A stretch of 64,000 nt of DNA from Polyangiaceae bacterium (GTDB taxonomy: Bacteria; Myxococcota_A; Polyangia; Polyangiales; Polyangiaceae): NCBI GenBank assembly GCA_020849655.1, contig JADLFU010000183.1, positions 18,319 to 82,318 of the forward strand, read 5' to 3'. Numbering within the stretch: position 1 is the first letter of the stretch; each line of letters begins with the position of its first letter. The notes below the pieces were generated by a model. That model was not told the DNA's origin. It saw only the letters and a program-made list of their open reading frames with translations, and ran no database searches. A program made the translations under genes and the position numbers. Below, piece by piece: positions 35,267 to 43,027 of this stretch.

Positions 35267-36623
35267 CGTGGGCTCCTCTCGCGTGCTCCGAGCCGGGGCG
35301 GTGGTCGGGCTCGTCGAGGCCGTAGGCGAGCGCGAGCGCCTCCACCGGGTGCAGCACCTCGCGGCGGTTCTCCTGTGCGACGCGCAGCCCGGCGAGCGAG
35401 CAGTCGCTGACGACGAGGTCGGCCTCGGCCCGGTCGACCGCGCGCACGAGCTTCGCCGCGTAGCGCCGCCCGAGCTCGTAGTAGGCGGCCTTCATGCCCC
35501 AGGTGCCGTCGACCGCCGAGCACTCCTCGATGATCTCCACCTTCGTGTCGGGCGCCATCGCCATCAGCCGAGCCGCGGGCGAGCCCACCTTCTGCGCGCG
35601 CAGGTGGCACGGCGCGTGGTACGCGACCGCCCCGAGGCCGCGCGCGAACTCGGTCGGCAGGCGCTTCTTGCGCCGCAATTTGTCGAGAAATTGCATCAGA
35701 TCGTCGGTCGCGGCCGCCACCCGGCTCGCCGCGTCGGTGCGGAGCAGCGCGGGCCACTCGCGCTTCATCGTGTAGCCGCACGTCGGCCCCGGGACGACGA
35801 CGGTCGCGCCCGCGTCGACGTGCGGCGCGAGCGCGGCGACGTTCTGTCTCATCTTCTCACGGGCGGCCTCGAGGTCGCCGCCGTCGAGGTTCGGCATGCC
35901 GCAGCAGGTCGCGTCGTCGACCGTGATCACGCGGAGCCCGGCGTGCTCGAGCACGCGCACCGCCGCCTTCGGGACGCCGGGGTAGTTCGACTCGCCGTAG
36001 CAGGTCGCGAACAGCACGACCGTGCCCGCGTCGCCCGCCCCCGCGGGGGTGCGCCGGGCCATCCACGCGGAGAACGGCTCCTCGGCCATGCGCGGCAGCG
36101 GGAAGCGCGCGCTCACGCCGGTCGTCTTCTCCATCACCTTGCGCACGAGCGCGCTCGCGTTGACGAGGTTCGCGACCCGCGCCTGCGGCCCCGCGCCGAG
36201 CTTGCCGACGAGCTGCGGCTCGCCGAGCGCGCGATCGACGAGCGCGACGCCGTCGCGGCGCGCGCGCACCGCCTTCTCGCGGAACATCATCCGCGGGAAA
36301 TCGAGCGCCTCGTACGCCTCCTCGTCAGGCGTGTACGGGCACTTGATGTAGCAGAGCTTGCACTGCCAGCAGAGCTCGGTGACCCTCGCGAAGTCCTTCG
36401 TGTCGAGGTGCTCGGCGCCCTCGGCGCGCCCCGCCTCGATGTCGCGATCGACCGCGTCGAACAGCGCCGGGAACGATCCGCAGTAGCCCACGCACATCCG
36501 GCACTCGTGGCAGATCTGGAACGTGCGCCGCAGCTCCGCCTCGAGATCGCGCGCGTCCCAGAAGCGCGGATCGTCAGGATCGTGGGCGGGCGGTGCAGCG
36601 GGGGCGCGGGGGAGGACGGACAT
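35253..36623 (-). CDS. Heterodisulfide-reductase/GlpC-like Fe-S oxidoreductase
   Basis: A 456-residue Fe-S protein. Two 4Fe-4S ferredoxin motifs lie near the N-terminus ([15 protein letters not shown] and [15 protein letters not shown]) and two CCG-type domains follow: [12 protein letters not shown] ... [11 protein letters not shown] and GPTCGYTM, then [13 protein letters not shown] and [12 protein letters not shown]. The order matches the Fe-S partner of rubrerythrin/DUF3501 clusters, probably passing electrons to rubrerythrin. The second CCG site lacks the double Cys (CSAVDG). Start ATG 36623 is clear of rubrerythrin only if that gene ends at its TTA. Confidence 0.9.
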   Translation of the reverse strand: MSVLPRAPAAPPAHDPDDPRFWDARDLEAELRRTFQICHECRMCVGYCGSFPALFDAVDRDIEAGRAEGAEHLDTKDFARVTELCWQCKLCYIKCPYTPDEEAYEALDFPRMMFREKAVRARRDGVALVDRALGEPQLVGKLGAGPQARVANLVNASALVRKVMEKTTGVSARFPLPRMAEEPFSAWMARRTPAGAGDAGTVVLFATCYGESNYPGVPKAAVRVLEHAGLRVITVDDATCCGMPNLDGGDLEAAREKMRQNVAALAPHVDAGATVVVPGPTCGYTMKREWPALLRTDAASRVAAATDDLMQFLDKLRRKKRLPTEFARGLGAVAYHAPCHLRAQKVGSPAARLMAMAPDTKVEIIEECSAVDGTWGMKAAYYELGRRYAAKLVRAVDRAEADLVVSDCSLAGLRVAQENRREVLHPVEALALAYGLDEPDHRPGSEHARGAHDAQG

Positions 36624-36684
36624 GGCAGAGGGCAGGGTGGAGGGGCGCGGCGAGCGCGTGGCGGCGCCGCGCCTCCTCGGTGGA

Positions 36685-37101
36685 TAACAGCGCCTCGAGC
36701 GCCTTCTGGAAGCGACCGGCGTGGCTCTTCTCGGCCTTCGCCAGTGTCTCGAACCACTCGGCGATGTCGGCGAAGCCCTCCTCGCGCGCGGCCTTCGCCA
36801 TGCCCGGGTACATCGTCTCGTACTCGTGCGTCTCGCCGGCGACCGCGGACCTCAGGTTGGCCTCGGTGTCGCCGATCGGCAGGTTCGTCGCCGGATCGCC
36901 GACCTCCTTCAGGTAGTCGAGGTGGCCGTGCGCGTGGCCCGTCTCGCCGTCGGCCGTCTCCTTGAAGAGCGCGGCGGCGCTGGTGAGCCCCTCGATGTCG
37001 GCCCGCTTTGCGAAGTAGAGGTAGCGGCGGTTCGCCTGGGACTCGCCCGCGAACGCGTCCTTGAGGTTCTGGTGGGTCTTGGTTCCTTCGAGCTTCGGCA
37101 T
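36685..37101 (-). CDS. Rubrerythrin-family diiron protein, ends at TTA
   Basis: A 138-residue short rubrerythrin with only the diiron ferritin-like domain and no rubredoxin domain. Ligand motifs are [16 protein letters not shown] near residue 16, [11 protein letters not shown] near 48, [12 protein letters not shown] near 81 and [18 protein letters not shown] at the end. Homologues I recall end within one or two residues of this KAL(E/D)xL. The next codon is TTA (36687-36685). In the standard code the frame adds 37 residues of Arg/Pro/His-rich sequence and runs 50 bases into the Fe-S gene. I end it at the TTA. It reduces peroxide, probably with the downstream Fe-S protein. Confidence 0.88.
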
Positions 37102-37148
37102 GGTGACGGTGCTCCGCTGGGTGGGGTGGATGGGGGAGGAGAGCTTGC

Positions 37149-37571
37149 TCAGCGCGCGCGGCACCTGGCGCACGCGCCGCGGTAGATCGTCTCGACGGCG
37201 CGCACGACGAACCCCGCGGGCGGCGCCGCCGTCGCCCGCGCGGCGCGCCCCGGGAGATCGATCAGCGCGCCGCAGGAGTCACAGACGGCGTGGCCGTGGG
37301 GGGCGACGTTGGGATCGAAGCGCGCGGGCCCGGGCGACAGCGCGCGCACAGCGCACAGGCCCGCGGCGGCGAGGGTGTCGAGCGTGGTGTACACGGTCGC
37401 GAACGACATCGTCGGCAGGCGCCGCCGCAGCCGCTCGAAGATCTCCTGCGCCGTCGGGTGGGTCGGGTCGTCGGCGAACGCCTCGACGATCGCGAGCCGC
37501 TGGGGCGTCAGCTTCAGCCCCGCGCCGCGGAGGCCCTCGATCATCTGCTCCGCGGCGGCGCTCCGGTGCAC
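37149..37571 (-). CDS. Fur-family regulator, probably PerR-like
   Basis: A 140-residue Fur-family repressor. The winged helix is [18 protein letters not shown] ... [29 protein letters not shown] (split motifs), and the dimer domain has [16 protein letters not shown] with CxxC and a terminal CARC, forming the structural zinc site. Its place directly upstream of rubrerythrin, with a 47-base gap, argues for a peroxide sensor rather than an iron or zinc one. GTG 37571 lies next to an 18-base inverted repeat, suggesting autoregulation. Confidence 0.9.
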   Translation of the reverse strand: MHRSAAAEQMIEGLRGAGLKLTPQRLAIVEAFADDPTHPTAQEIFERLRRRLPTMSFATVYTTLDTLAAAGLCAVRALSPGPARFDPNVAPHGHAVCDSCGALIDLPGRAARATAAPPAGFVVRAVETIYRGACARCRAR

Positions 37572-37575
37572 GGTG

Positions 37576-37593
37576 GATTCTCTAATAAGAATC
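37576..37593. promoter_or_regulatory. Candidate Fur/PerR operator (inverted repeat)
   Basis: A perfect 6-6-6 inverted repeat, GATTCT-CTAATA-AGAATC, in an otherwise GC-rich window, four bases upstream of the Fur-family start and about 80 bases before the biotinyl carrier gene. Position and AT content fit an autoregulatory operator of a Fur-type protein that could also act on the divergent gene. It differs from the textbook Fur and PerR boxes, so the assignment is an inference. Confidence 0.6.
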
Positions 37594-37671
37594 TTTCCTA
37601 CTTGCAAGCCCCTCTCGCCCGCGTGTGTCTGGTGGCCGCGCGCCTCGGGCTTTGTTAGAGGGCCGCCTCGC

Positions 37672-38172
37672 ATGCGCTACTTCGTCACCATCGAGGGAGA
37701 GGAGCTGGCCGTCGACGTCACGGCGCTGCCGGGCGGGGGCGTGGAGGTGCTGGTCGACGGCAGGGAGGTGCCGGTCGACGTGGCGCCGCTCGGCGACAGC
37801 GACAGCCTGATCATCGACGGCGGCGTCATCGATCTGACCGTCGAGGGCAGGCCGCCGCGCGTCGGCGTGATCGCGAGCGGCAAGCGCGTGTACCTCGACG
37901 TGGAGAGCGCCCGGCTGCGCGCGGCCCGGGCCGCGAAGAAGGGCGCCGGAGCGGAGGGCGACGGCGTCATCGTGTCGCCGATGCCGGGGCGCGTGCTGAA
38001 GCTCCTCGTGGCGAAGGGCGACGAGGTGGCCGCCGGCCAGGCGGTCGCGGTCGTCGAGGCGATGAAGATGGAGAACGAGCTGAAGGCTACGCGCGCGGGC
38101 AAGGTCACGGAGATCTCGGCCGAGGTGGGCGCCGCGGTCGAGGCGGGCGCGAAGCTCGTCACCATCGCGTGA
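37672..38172 (+). CDS. Biotinyl carrier domain protein
   Basis: A 166-residue protein with a C-terminal biotinyl domain: VSPMPGRVLKLLV, biotin-accepting Lys in VVEAMKMENELKA near residue 133, and ATRAGKVTEISAEVG. The first 80 residues form a beta-rich region as in the carrier subunit of acetyl-, propionyl- or methylcrotonyl-CoA and oxaloacetate decarboxylase-type enzymes. No carboxylase genes are adjacent, so the partner enzyme must be elsewhere. The stop overlaps the next gene (GTGA). Confidence 0.9.
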   Translation: MRYFVTIEGEELAVDVTALPGGGVEVLVDGREVPVDVAPLGDSDSLIIDGGVIDLTVEGRPPRVGVIASGKRVYLDVESARLRAARAAKKGAGAEGDGVIVSPMPGRVLKLLVAKGDEVAAGQAVAVVEAMKMENELKATRAGKVTEISAEVGAAVEAGAKLVTIA

Positions 38173-38897
38173 GCGCCCGGACCGCCGCGCGCGCCGCCGC
38201 GTGGTGGCTCGGCGCGGCGGTGGTCGCGCACGTCGCGACGGAGGCGCTGTCGGAGCGGCCGCTCGGCGCCGTCGTGATCGCGGCGGTCGGGGTCGACTTC
38301 GTCGCCGGGCGCGCGGGAGCGCCGTGGATCGGCGGAGAGATCGCCGCTGCGGCGCGCCGAGGCGTCGCCGGCGCGCTGCTCGGGGTCGCGCTGGTCGTGG
38401 TCTCCACGGTCGCGCTGGTCGCGGTCGGGCAGGGGCGGCTGTCGTTCGCGCTCGAGCCCGTGTCGCTCGCGCTCGGCGTCGTCGGCGCGATCGCCGCCGC
38501 GGTGCGCGTCGAGCTGCTCGCCCGGCACCTGCCCGACGCGCTCCTCGGCCGGTGGCTCGGCGCGCGAGGCGGCGCGATCGTCGCGATCCTGGCGGGCACC
38601 GCGCCGCTCGCGCTCTCGACCGGGGCGCGCCCCGCGGCGTTCGCGCTCGCGCTCGCGACCGGCGCGCTGTCCGTCACGCTGATGCGCGCGTGGGGGACGG
38701 TCGCCGCGGTCGGCGCCCGGGCCGGACTCTCGCTCGCGAGCACCGCGCTCCTCGGCGACGTCCGCTGGGCGCGCGGGGGGCTCTCGCCGCTCGAGCTCGC
38801 CTCGGGCCCGCCCGCGGTCGCGCTCTCGGTCGTCGCGCTCCACGCGGCCGCGGTCGTCGCCTGGCGCGCGCCGGCGTCGGCGCGGCGAGCCGAGTGA
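38169..38897 (+). CDS. Hypothetical polytopic membrane protein
   Basis: A 242-residue membrane protein with about seven hydrophobic stretches (for example WLGAAVVAHVATEAL, GALLGVALVVVSTVALVAVG and FALALATGALSVTLMRAW), mostly Ala/Val/Leu. The family is not recognised; spacing of helices is loosely like CPBP intramembrane proteases but no EExxxR motif is seen. GTG start overlaps the biotinyl carrier stop. A role linked to the carrier is not evident. Confidence 0.65.
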   Translation: MSARTAARAAAWWLGAAVVAHVATEALSERPLGAVVIAAVGVDFVAGRAGAPWIGGEIAAAARRGVAGALLGVALVVVSTVALVAVGQGRLSFALEPVSLALGVVGAIAAAVRVELLARHLPDALLGRWLGARGGAIVAILAGTAPLALSTGARPAAFALALATGALSVTLMRAWGTVAAVGARAGLSLASTALLGDVRWARGGLSPLELASGPPAVALSVVALHAAAVVAWRAPASARRAE

Positions 38898-38935
38898 GCA
38901 CGGATTTCAGGGTCTCGGGCGTCTCCCGACGACCG

Positions 38936-39589
38936 TCAGCAGCCTGGCAGGCAGGTGACGCCGAGCCGAGCGGCCGCGGCGGCGCGGGCCGCCCCCGCGA
39001 GCTCGGCCACCCGCCCGACCGCCGCCCGGGCTTCGTCGCGGAGCGCAGGCGTCGTCGCGTACTTGTGCAGCAGCTCCCTCCCGAGGTGCGGGTGCGCGAG
39101 CTCGTCGGGCTGGATGTAGCTGCGGTAGATCCGCACGGTCTCCTCGTCGCCGAGCGCCACGCAGAGATCGATGAACCGCTCGTTCACCGAGTACGCCAGC
39201 GCCTCGAGGGTGAACAGCCCCGCGGCGACGCGGGCGACCGTGCCCTCGAGGTCGCGCAGGTAGGCGAAGAGCGGGCTCGGCGCGGGCGGTGAGAACGACT
39301 CGAGATCGACGCCGAGCGCGGCCAGGCGAGACGCGACCAGGCGAAAGTGGCTCGCCTCGTCGCCCGCTTGCCGCGCGAAGGCGATCTTCACGTCGACCTC
39401 GCGCGTCGTGGGGATCCAGTGCGACGCGAGCTCGGTGACGCTGAGCTCGTTGACGAGCGCGACGAGGAGCCGCTTCCTCGCGCCGTCCGCGTCGTCCGCG
39501 TCGTCCGGCGTCGGGGTCGGGGCGACGAGCGGTGCGAGCAGGGCGTCGCGGGTGCGCGTGAGCTCGTCGACGAACGAGGCTGGGTCCAC
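38936..39589 (-). CDS. Ferritin-like domain protein
   Basis: A 217-residue all-alpha protein with a diiron ferritin-like pattern: ALVNELSVTELASHW near residue 48, ARQAGDEASHFRLVASRL near 73 (ExxH), LEALAYSVNERF near 128 and QPDELAHPHLGRELL near 160 (ExxH). These four helices can hold a two-metal site as in MiaE, PaaC or DUF455-like oxygenases. I cannot name the substrate. GTG start; divergent from the CAP-domain lipoprotein with only 44 bases between. Confidence 0.75.
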   Translation of the reverse strand: MDPASFVDELTRTRDALLAPLVAPTPTPDDADDADGARKRLLVALVNELSVTELASHWIPTTREVDVKIAFARQAGDEASHFRLVASRLAALGVDLESFSPPAPSPLFAYLRDLEGTVARVAAGLFTLEALAYSVNERFIDLCVALGDEETVRIYRSYIQPDELAHPHLGRELLHKYATTPALRDEARAAVGRVAELAGAARAAAAARLGVTCLPGC

Positions 39590-39633
39590 CGTGTCCCTCT
39601 ACCATCACGGGGCGCACCCGGTATGCTCTTCGT

Positions 39634-40731
39634 ATGAACCGCCTCGCCGCCGCGCTCCTCGCCCTGCCCGCGTTCGTCGCCGTCGCCTGCGCGGGGAGCG
39701 ACTCGGGCGGCGACGCGACCTGTGTTGGCGCGACCTGCACCAACGGCGCGGCGCTCGGTGGATCGCCGGGGAGCGGCGGCTCGAAGGCGGCGTCGGGCGC
39801 GGCGGGCGGGCTCTCGACCGCGGGCACCTCGAGCGCGGGCTCGCCCGGCGGAGGAGGGGCGCTCGGCACCGGCGGGGACCCGGGCACGGGCGGCGCGGCG
39901 GGCTCCCCTGCCCAGTCCGCCTGCGATCCGTCCCAGGGCGAGACGGCATGTTATTCTTGTTGCGCCACCGCGCACGCCGACGGGCGCAAGGTCTACTCCC
40001 AGGACGTCAGCGCCTGCGCGTGTCAGGGCACCTGCAAGACCGCGTGCTCGGCCGAGTGCAAGGCGGGGGGCAACGTGGGGCAAGGGTGCGGAGCGTGCCT
40101 CGAGGCCGCCTTCTCGGGCGGCACGTGCGCACTCACCCAGTGCGGCGCAGACACCGATTGTGTCGCCTACGCGGGCTGCCTCGACACCTGCGGCGCTGGT
40201 CAGGGCGGCGGGGGCCAGGGCGGCGGCGGGCAGGCGGGGAAGGCCGGCAGCGGGCAGGCGGGGAAGGCCGGCAGCGGGCAGGCGGGGAAGGCCGGCAGCG
40301 GGCAGGCGGGGAAGGCCGGCAGCGGGCAGGCGGGCGGCTCGAGCGGCGATCCGCTCGAGCAGGCGCGCGCGCTCTGCGTGCAGGAGATCAACGAGCACCG
40401 CGCGACGATCGGCCTCGGCCCGCTCGAGCGCTGGACGGCCGCGGAGAGCTGCTCCGACGGCGAGGCGAAGAGCGACAGCCAGACGGGCAAGCCGCACGGC
40501 GCGTTCGGTCAGTGCGGCGAGTGGGCGCAGAACGAGTGTCCGGGGTGGCCTGGCCCGCCGGTCGCCCAGCTGCCTGGCTGCCTGCAGATGATGTGGGACG
40601 AGGGCCCCGAGAACGGCGACGGGAAGGTGCACGGTCACTACGTCAACATGACCAACAAGCAGTACAAGCGCGTCGCCTGCGGGTTCAGCTCGGCCACTGG
40701 TTCGTGGTGGGGCGTACAGAACTTTCAGTGA
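39634..40731 (+). CDS. CAP/SCP-domain lipoprotein with Gly-rich repeats
   Basis: A 365-residue lipoprotein. Signal with lipobox VACAG (Cys about residue 19), a Gly/Ser/Ala linker, a Cys-rich segment (CYSCCATAHADG ... CQGTCKTACSAEC ... CGADTDC) of about 12 cysteines, then four GQAGKAGS-type repeats and a C-terminal CAP/SCP domain from about residue 245 (ARALCVQEINEHRATIGLGPL, GQCGEWAQNEC, GHYVNMTNKQYKRVACGF). The CAP His is in the PHGAFG and GHYVNM positions. CAP proteins are extracellular with varied binding roles. The paired cysteines suggest a disulfide-bonded surface protein. Confidence 0.85.
   Translation: MNRLAAALLALPAFVAVACAGSDSGGDATCVGATCTNGAALGGSPGSGGSKAASGAAGGLSTAGTSSAGSPGGGGALGTGGDPGTGGAAGSPAQSACDPSQGETACYSCCATAHADGRKVYSQDVSACACQGTCKTACSAECKAGGNVGQGCGACLEAAFSGGTCALTQCGADTDCVAYAGCLDTCGAGQGGGGQGGGGQAGKAGSGQAGKAGSGQAGKAGSGQAGKAGSGQAGGSSGDPLEQARALCVQEINEHRATIGLGPLERWTAAESCSDGEAKSDSQTGKPHGAFGQCGEWAQNECPGWPGPPVAQLPGCLQMMWDEGPENGDGKVHGHYVNMTNKQYKRVACGFSSATGSWWGVQNFQ
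40227..40334 (+). repeat. 24-bp tandem repeat inside CAP lipoprotein gene
   Basis: Four identical copies of a 24-base unit beginning CGGGCAGGCGGGGAAGG plus a 12-base partial copy. Each encodes GQAGKAGS-like residues in the linker before the CAP domain. Identical copies indicate recent expansion by slippage or unequal exchange and predict length variation between strains. Confidence 0.95.
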
Positions 40732-40744
40732 GCACCGACGCGCG

Positions 40745-42256
40745 TCACCCGAGGAACAGCTGGTACACGGGGTTGTCACTCTCGTCGACGTAGGGATAGC
40801 CGAGCGATCCGAGGAACTCCCGGAACTCCCCGCGCTCGGCCGGGGGCACCTGGATGCCGACCAGGATGCGGCCGTAGTCGGCGCCCTGGTTTCGATAGTG
40901 AAACAGGCTGATGTTCCAGCTCGGGCTCATCGACGTGAGGAACGTCATCAGCGCGCCCGGTCGCTCGGGGAACACGAACCTGTACACCGACTCGTCGCGC
41001 GCGAGCGGCGAGCGGCCGCCGACCATGTGTCGAATGTGCAGCTTGGCGAGCTCGTCCTTGGTCAGATCGATCGCGCGGAACCCGGCCCGCGTGAACCCGG
41101 CGGCGATCTCGCGCGCCTCGCCCCGTCTGCGCGTCTCGATGCCGACGAAGATGTGCGCGACGTGCAGGTCCGCGATCCGGTAGTTGAACTCCGTGACGTT
41201 GCGGGCGCCGACGAGCTCGCAGAACCGACGGAAGCTCCCGCGCGCCTCCGGGATGGTGACGGCGAACACCGCCTCGCGCGCCTCGCCGAGCTCCGCGCGC
41301 TCGGAGACGAAGCGGAGGCGGTCGAAGTTCATGTTGGCGCCCGAGCAGACCGCCACGAGCTCGCGCCCCTGGCGGCGCCTCGCCTGGCTCCAGGCCTTCG
41401 CCCCCGCGACGGCGAGCGCGCCCGCCGGCTCGAGGATGCTGCGGGTGTCGCGGAACACGTCCTTGATCGCGGCGCTCACCTGGTCGGTGTCGACGAGCAC
41501 GATCTCGTCGACCACCTCGCGGCAGAGGCGGAGCGTCTCGGCGCCGACCTCCTTCACCGCGGTGCCGTCGGAGAAGAGGCCCACGCTCGCGAGCCGCACC
41601 CGGCGGCGCGCGGCGATCGATCGGCGCATCGCGTCCGAGTCGACGGTCTGCACGCCGACGACGCGCACCTCGGGCCGCACGCACTTCACGTAGGCGCCGA
41701 CGCCCGCCGCGAGGCCGCCGCCGCCGATGGGCACGAAGACGGCGTCGAGCGGCCCGGGGTGCTGCCGGAGGATCTCCATCCCCACCGTGCCCTGTCCGGC
41801 GATGACGTCGGGATCGTCGAACGGGTGCACGAAGACGCGCCGCGCCGTCCGCTCGAGCTCGCGCGCGCGCTCGTACGCGTCCGAGTAGCTGTCGCCGTGG
41901 AGGATGACCTCGGCGCCGCGGCGCCTGACGGCCTCGATCTTCAGCTCGGGCGTCGTCACCGGCATCACGATCGTCGCCGGGCACCCGAGGCGCGAGGCGG
42001 CGAGCGCGACGCCCTGCGCGTGGTTGCCCGCCGACGCCGCGAGCACGCCGCGCGCCCTCGCCCGCGCCGGCAGGCGCGCCATCGTGTTGAAGGCGCCGCG
42101 GAGCTTGAAGGAGACGACCGGCTGGAGATCCTCTCGCTTCAGCCACACGCTGGACGACAACCGCAGCGACAAGAGCTCGGCGCGCTCGAGCGGGCTCTCG
42201 ATGGCGACGTCGTACACGTTCGCGGTGAGGATGCGGGAGAGGTAGGCGCGGGGCAT
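40745..42256 (-). CDS. ilvA: Threonine ammonia-lyase, biosynthetic type
   Basis: A 503-residue PLP enzyme that deaminates threonine to 2-oxobutanoate, the first step to isoleucine. The PLP lysine is in VVSFKLRGAF (Lys 51), with SAGNHAQGVA, the Gly loop PIGGGGLAAGV near 190, and CSGANMNFDRLRF near 315. Two C-terminal ACT-like domains (residues 325-415 and 420-503) include VYRFVFPERPGALM and VGIQVPPAERGEF and give feedback control by isoleucine. ATG 42256; convergent with the CAP gene, 13 bases apart. Confidence 0.95.
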   Translation of the reverse strand: MPRAYLSRILTANVYDVAIESPLERAELLSLRLSSSVWLKREDLQPVVSFKLRGAFNTMARLPARARARGVLAASAGNHAQGVALAASRLGCPATIVMPVTTPELKIEAVRRRGAEVILHGDSYSDAYERARELERTARRVFVHPFDDPDVIAGQGTVGMEILRQHPGPLDAVFVPIGGGGLAAGVGAYVKCVRPEVRVVGVQTVDSDAMRRSIAARRRVRLASVGLFSDGTAVKEVGAETLRLCREVVDEIVLVDTDQVSAAIKDVFRDTRSILEPAGALAVAGAKAWSQARRRQGRELVAVCSGANMNFDRLRFVSERAELGEAREAVFAVTIPEARGSFRRFCELVGARNVTEFNYRIADLHVAHIFVGIETRRRGEAREIAAGFTRAGFRAIDLTKDELAKLHIRHMVGGRSPLARDESVYRFVFPERPGALMTFLTSMSPSWNISLFHYRNQGADYGRILVGIQVPPAERGEFREFLGSLGYPYVDESDNPVYQLFLG

Positions 42257-42339
42257 CGGCCCCGACACTCCGACACAGAATCGAGGGCGTGTCCTCGGTG
42301 TTCGTGCGGCGCGCGGCGCGCGCGGCGCCTGCCTCGATC

Positions 42340-43017
42340 TCAGCTCCTCCGCGCGAGGACGCGCGCGATCCTGGCGAGGGTCGCCCGCTGGTCGCCGGAC
42401 ATCCGCACGCCCGGGCGCCGGTCGCGCATCAGCGCCTCGGCGTGCGCCGCGTCCGCTGCGTGACCCCGCGCGACGAGCAGCGCGGCCATCACCATCGCGC
42501 TGCGGCCGTGGCCCGCGGCGCAGTGGATCGCGACCACGCGGTGCGCGTCGAGGTAGCGGACGAGCTCGAGGACCGACGCCTGCCGGGGCGCGGCGCCGTC
42601 GAGCGTCGGGATGGGCAGGTACTCGGCGTCCCCCGGGATGCGCCCGAGCTCGGCCGTCAGATCGACGACCGCCGTCACGCCGTCGGGCAGCCGTGAGGCC
42701 CGTCGCCCGAGGAAGAGCCCCGGCACGATCTCGTCCCAGTCGGGCTCGCGCCCGAGCCGGGACATCGCCCAGACCGTGAGCTCGGCGAGCGCGAGGTACG
42801 GCGCGAACAGCAGCCACGTCGTCAGGGGCACCCTCCCGTCTCGCCGCTTGCCGAACACGCGCGGCTCGTTCGCCGCGTACGCCGCCGCGACCGCCTGCGT
42901 CGAGAGGCCCATCCAGCCGAGCGGCGCGAGCCCCCACGGGCGCGTCAGCATCCCGAGCGCGAGCAGCCCGGCCCCCAGCCAGAACAGCCACAGCGCGAGC
43001 CACGCGCGCGAGGTCAT
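42340..43017 (-). CDS. Membrane-anchored dual-specificity phosphatase
   Basis: A 225-residue protein. Two or three hydrophobic helices occupy residues 1-85, followed by a dual-specificity phosphatase domain with GLFLGRRASRLPDGVTAVVD and the catalytic loop HCAAGHGRSAMVMAALL (HCx5R, Cys near residue 165). It is likely a cytoplasmic-facing phosphatase at the inner membrane. It may counter the Ser/Thr kinase encoded upstream in the same run. Gap to the PPC lipoprotein stop is 10 bases. Confidence 0.85.
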   Translation of the reverse strand: MTSRAWLALWLFWLGAGLLALGMLTRPWGLAPLGWMGLSTQAVAAAYAANEPRVFGKRRDGRVPLTTWLLFAPYLALAELTVWAMSRLGREPDWDEIVPGLFLGRRASRLPDGVTAVVDLTAELGRIPGDAEYLPIPTLDGAAPRQASVLELVRYLDAHRVVAIHCAAGHGRSAMVMAALLVARGHAADAAHAEALMRDRRPGVRMSGDQRATLARIARVLARRS

Positions 43018-43027
43018 CTACCTAGAC

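Noticed and set aside
40227..40334. CRISPR-like regular repeats
   Set aside because: Repeats are contiguous, in frame and lack spacers.
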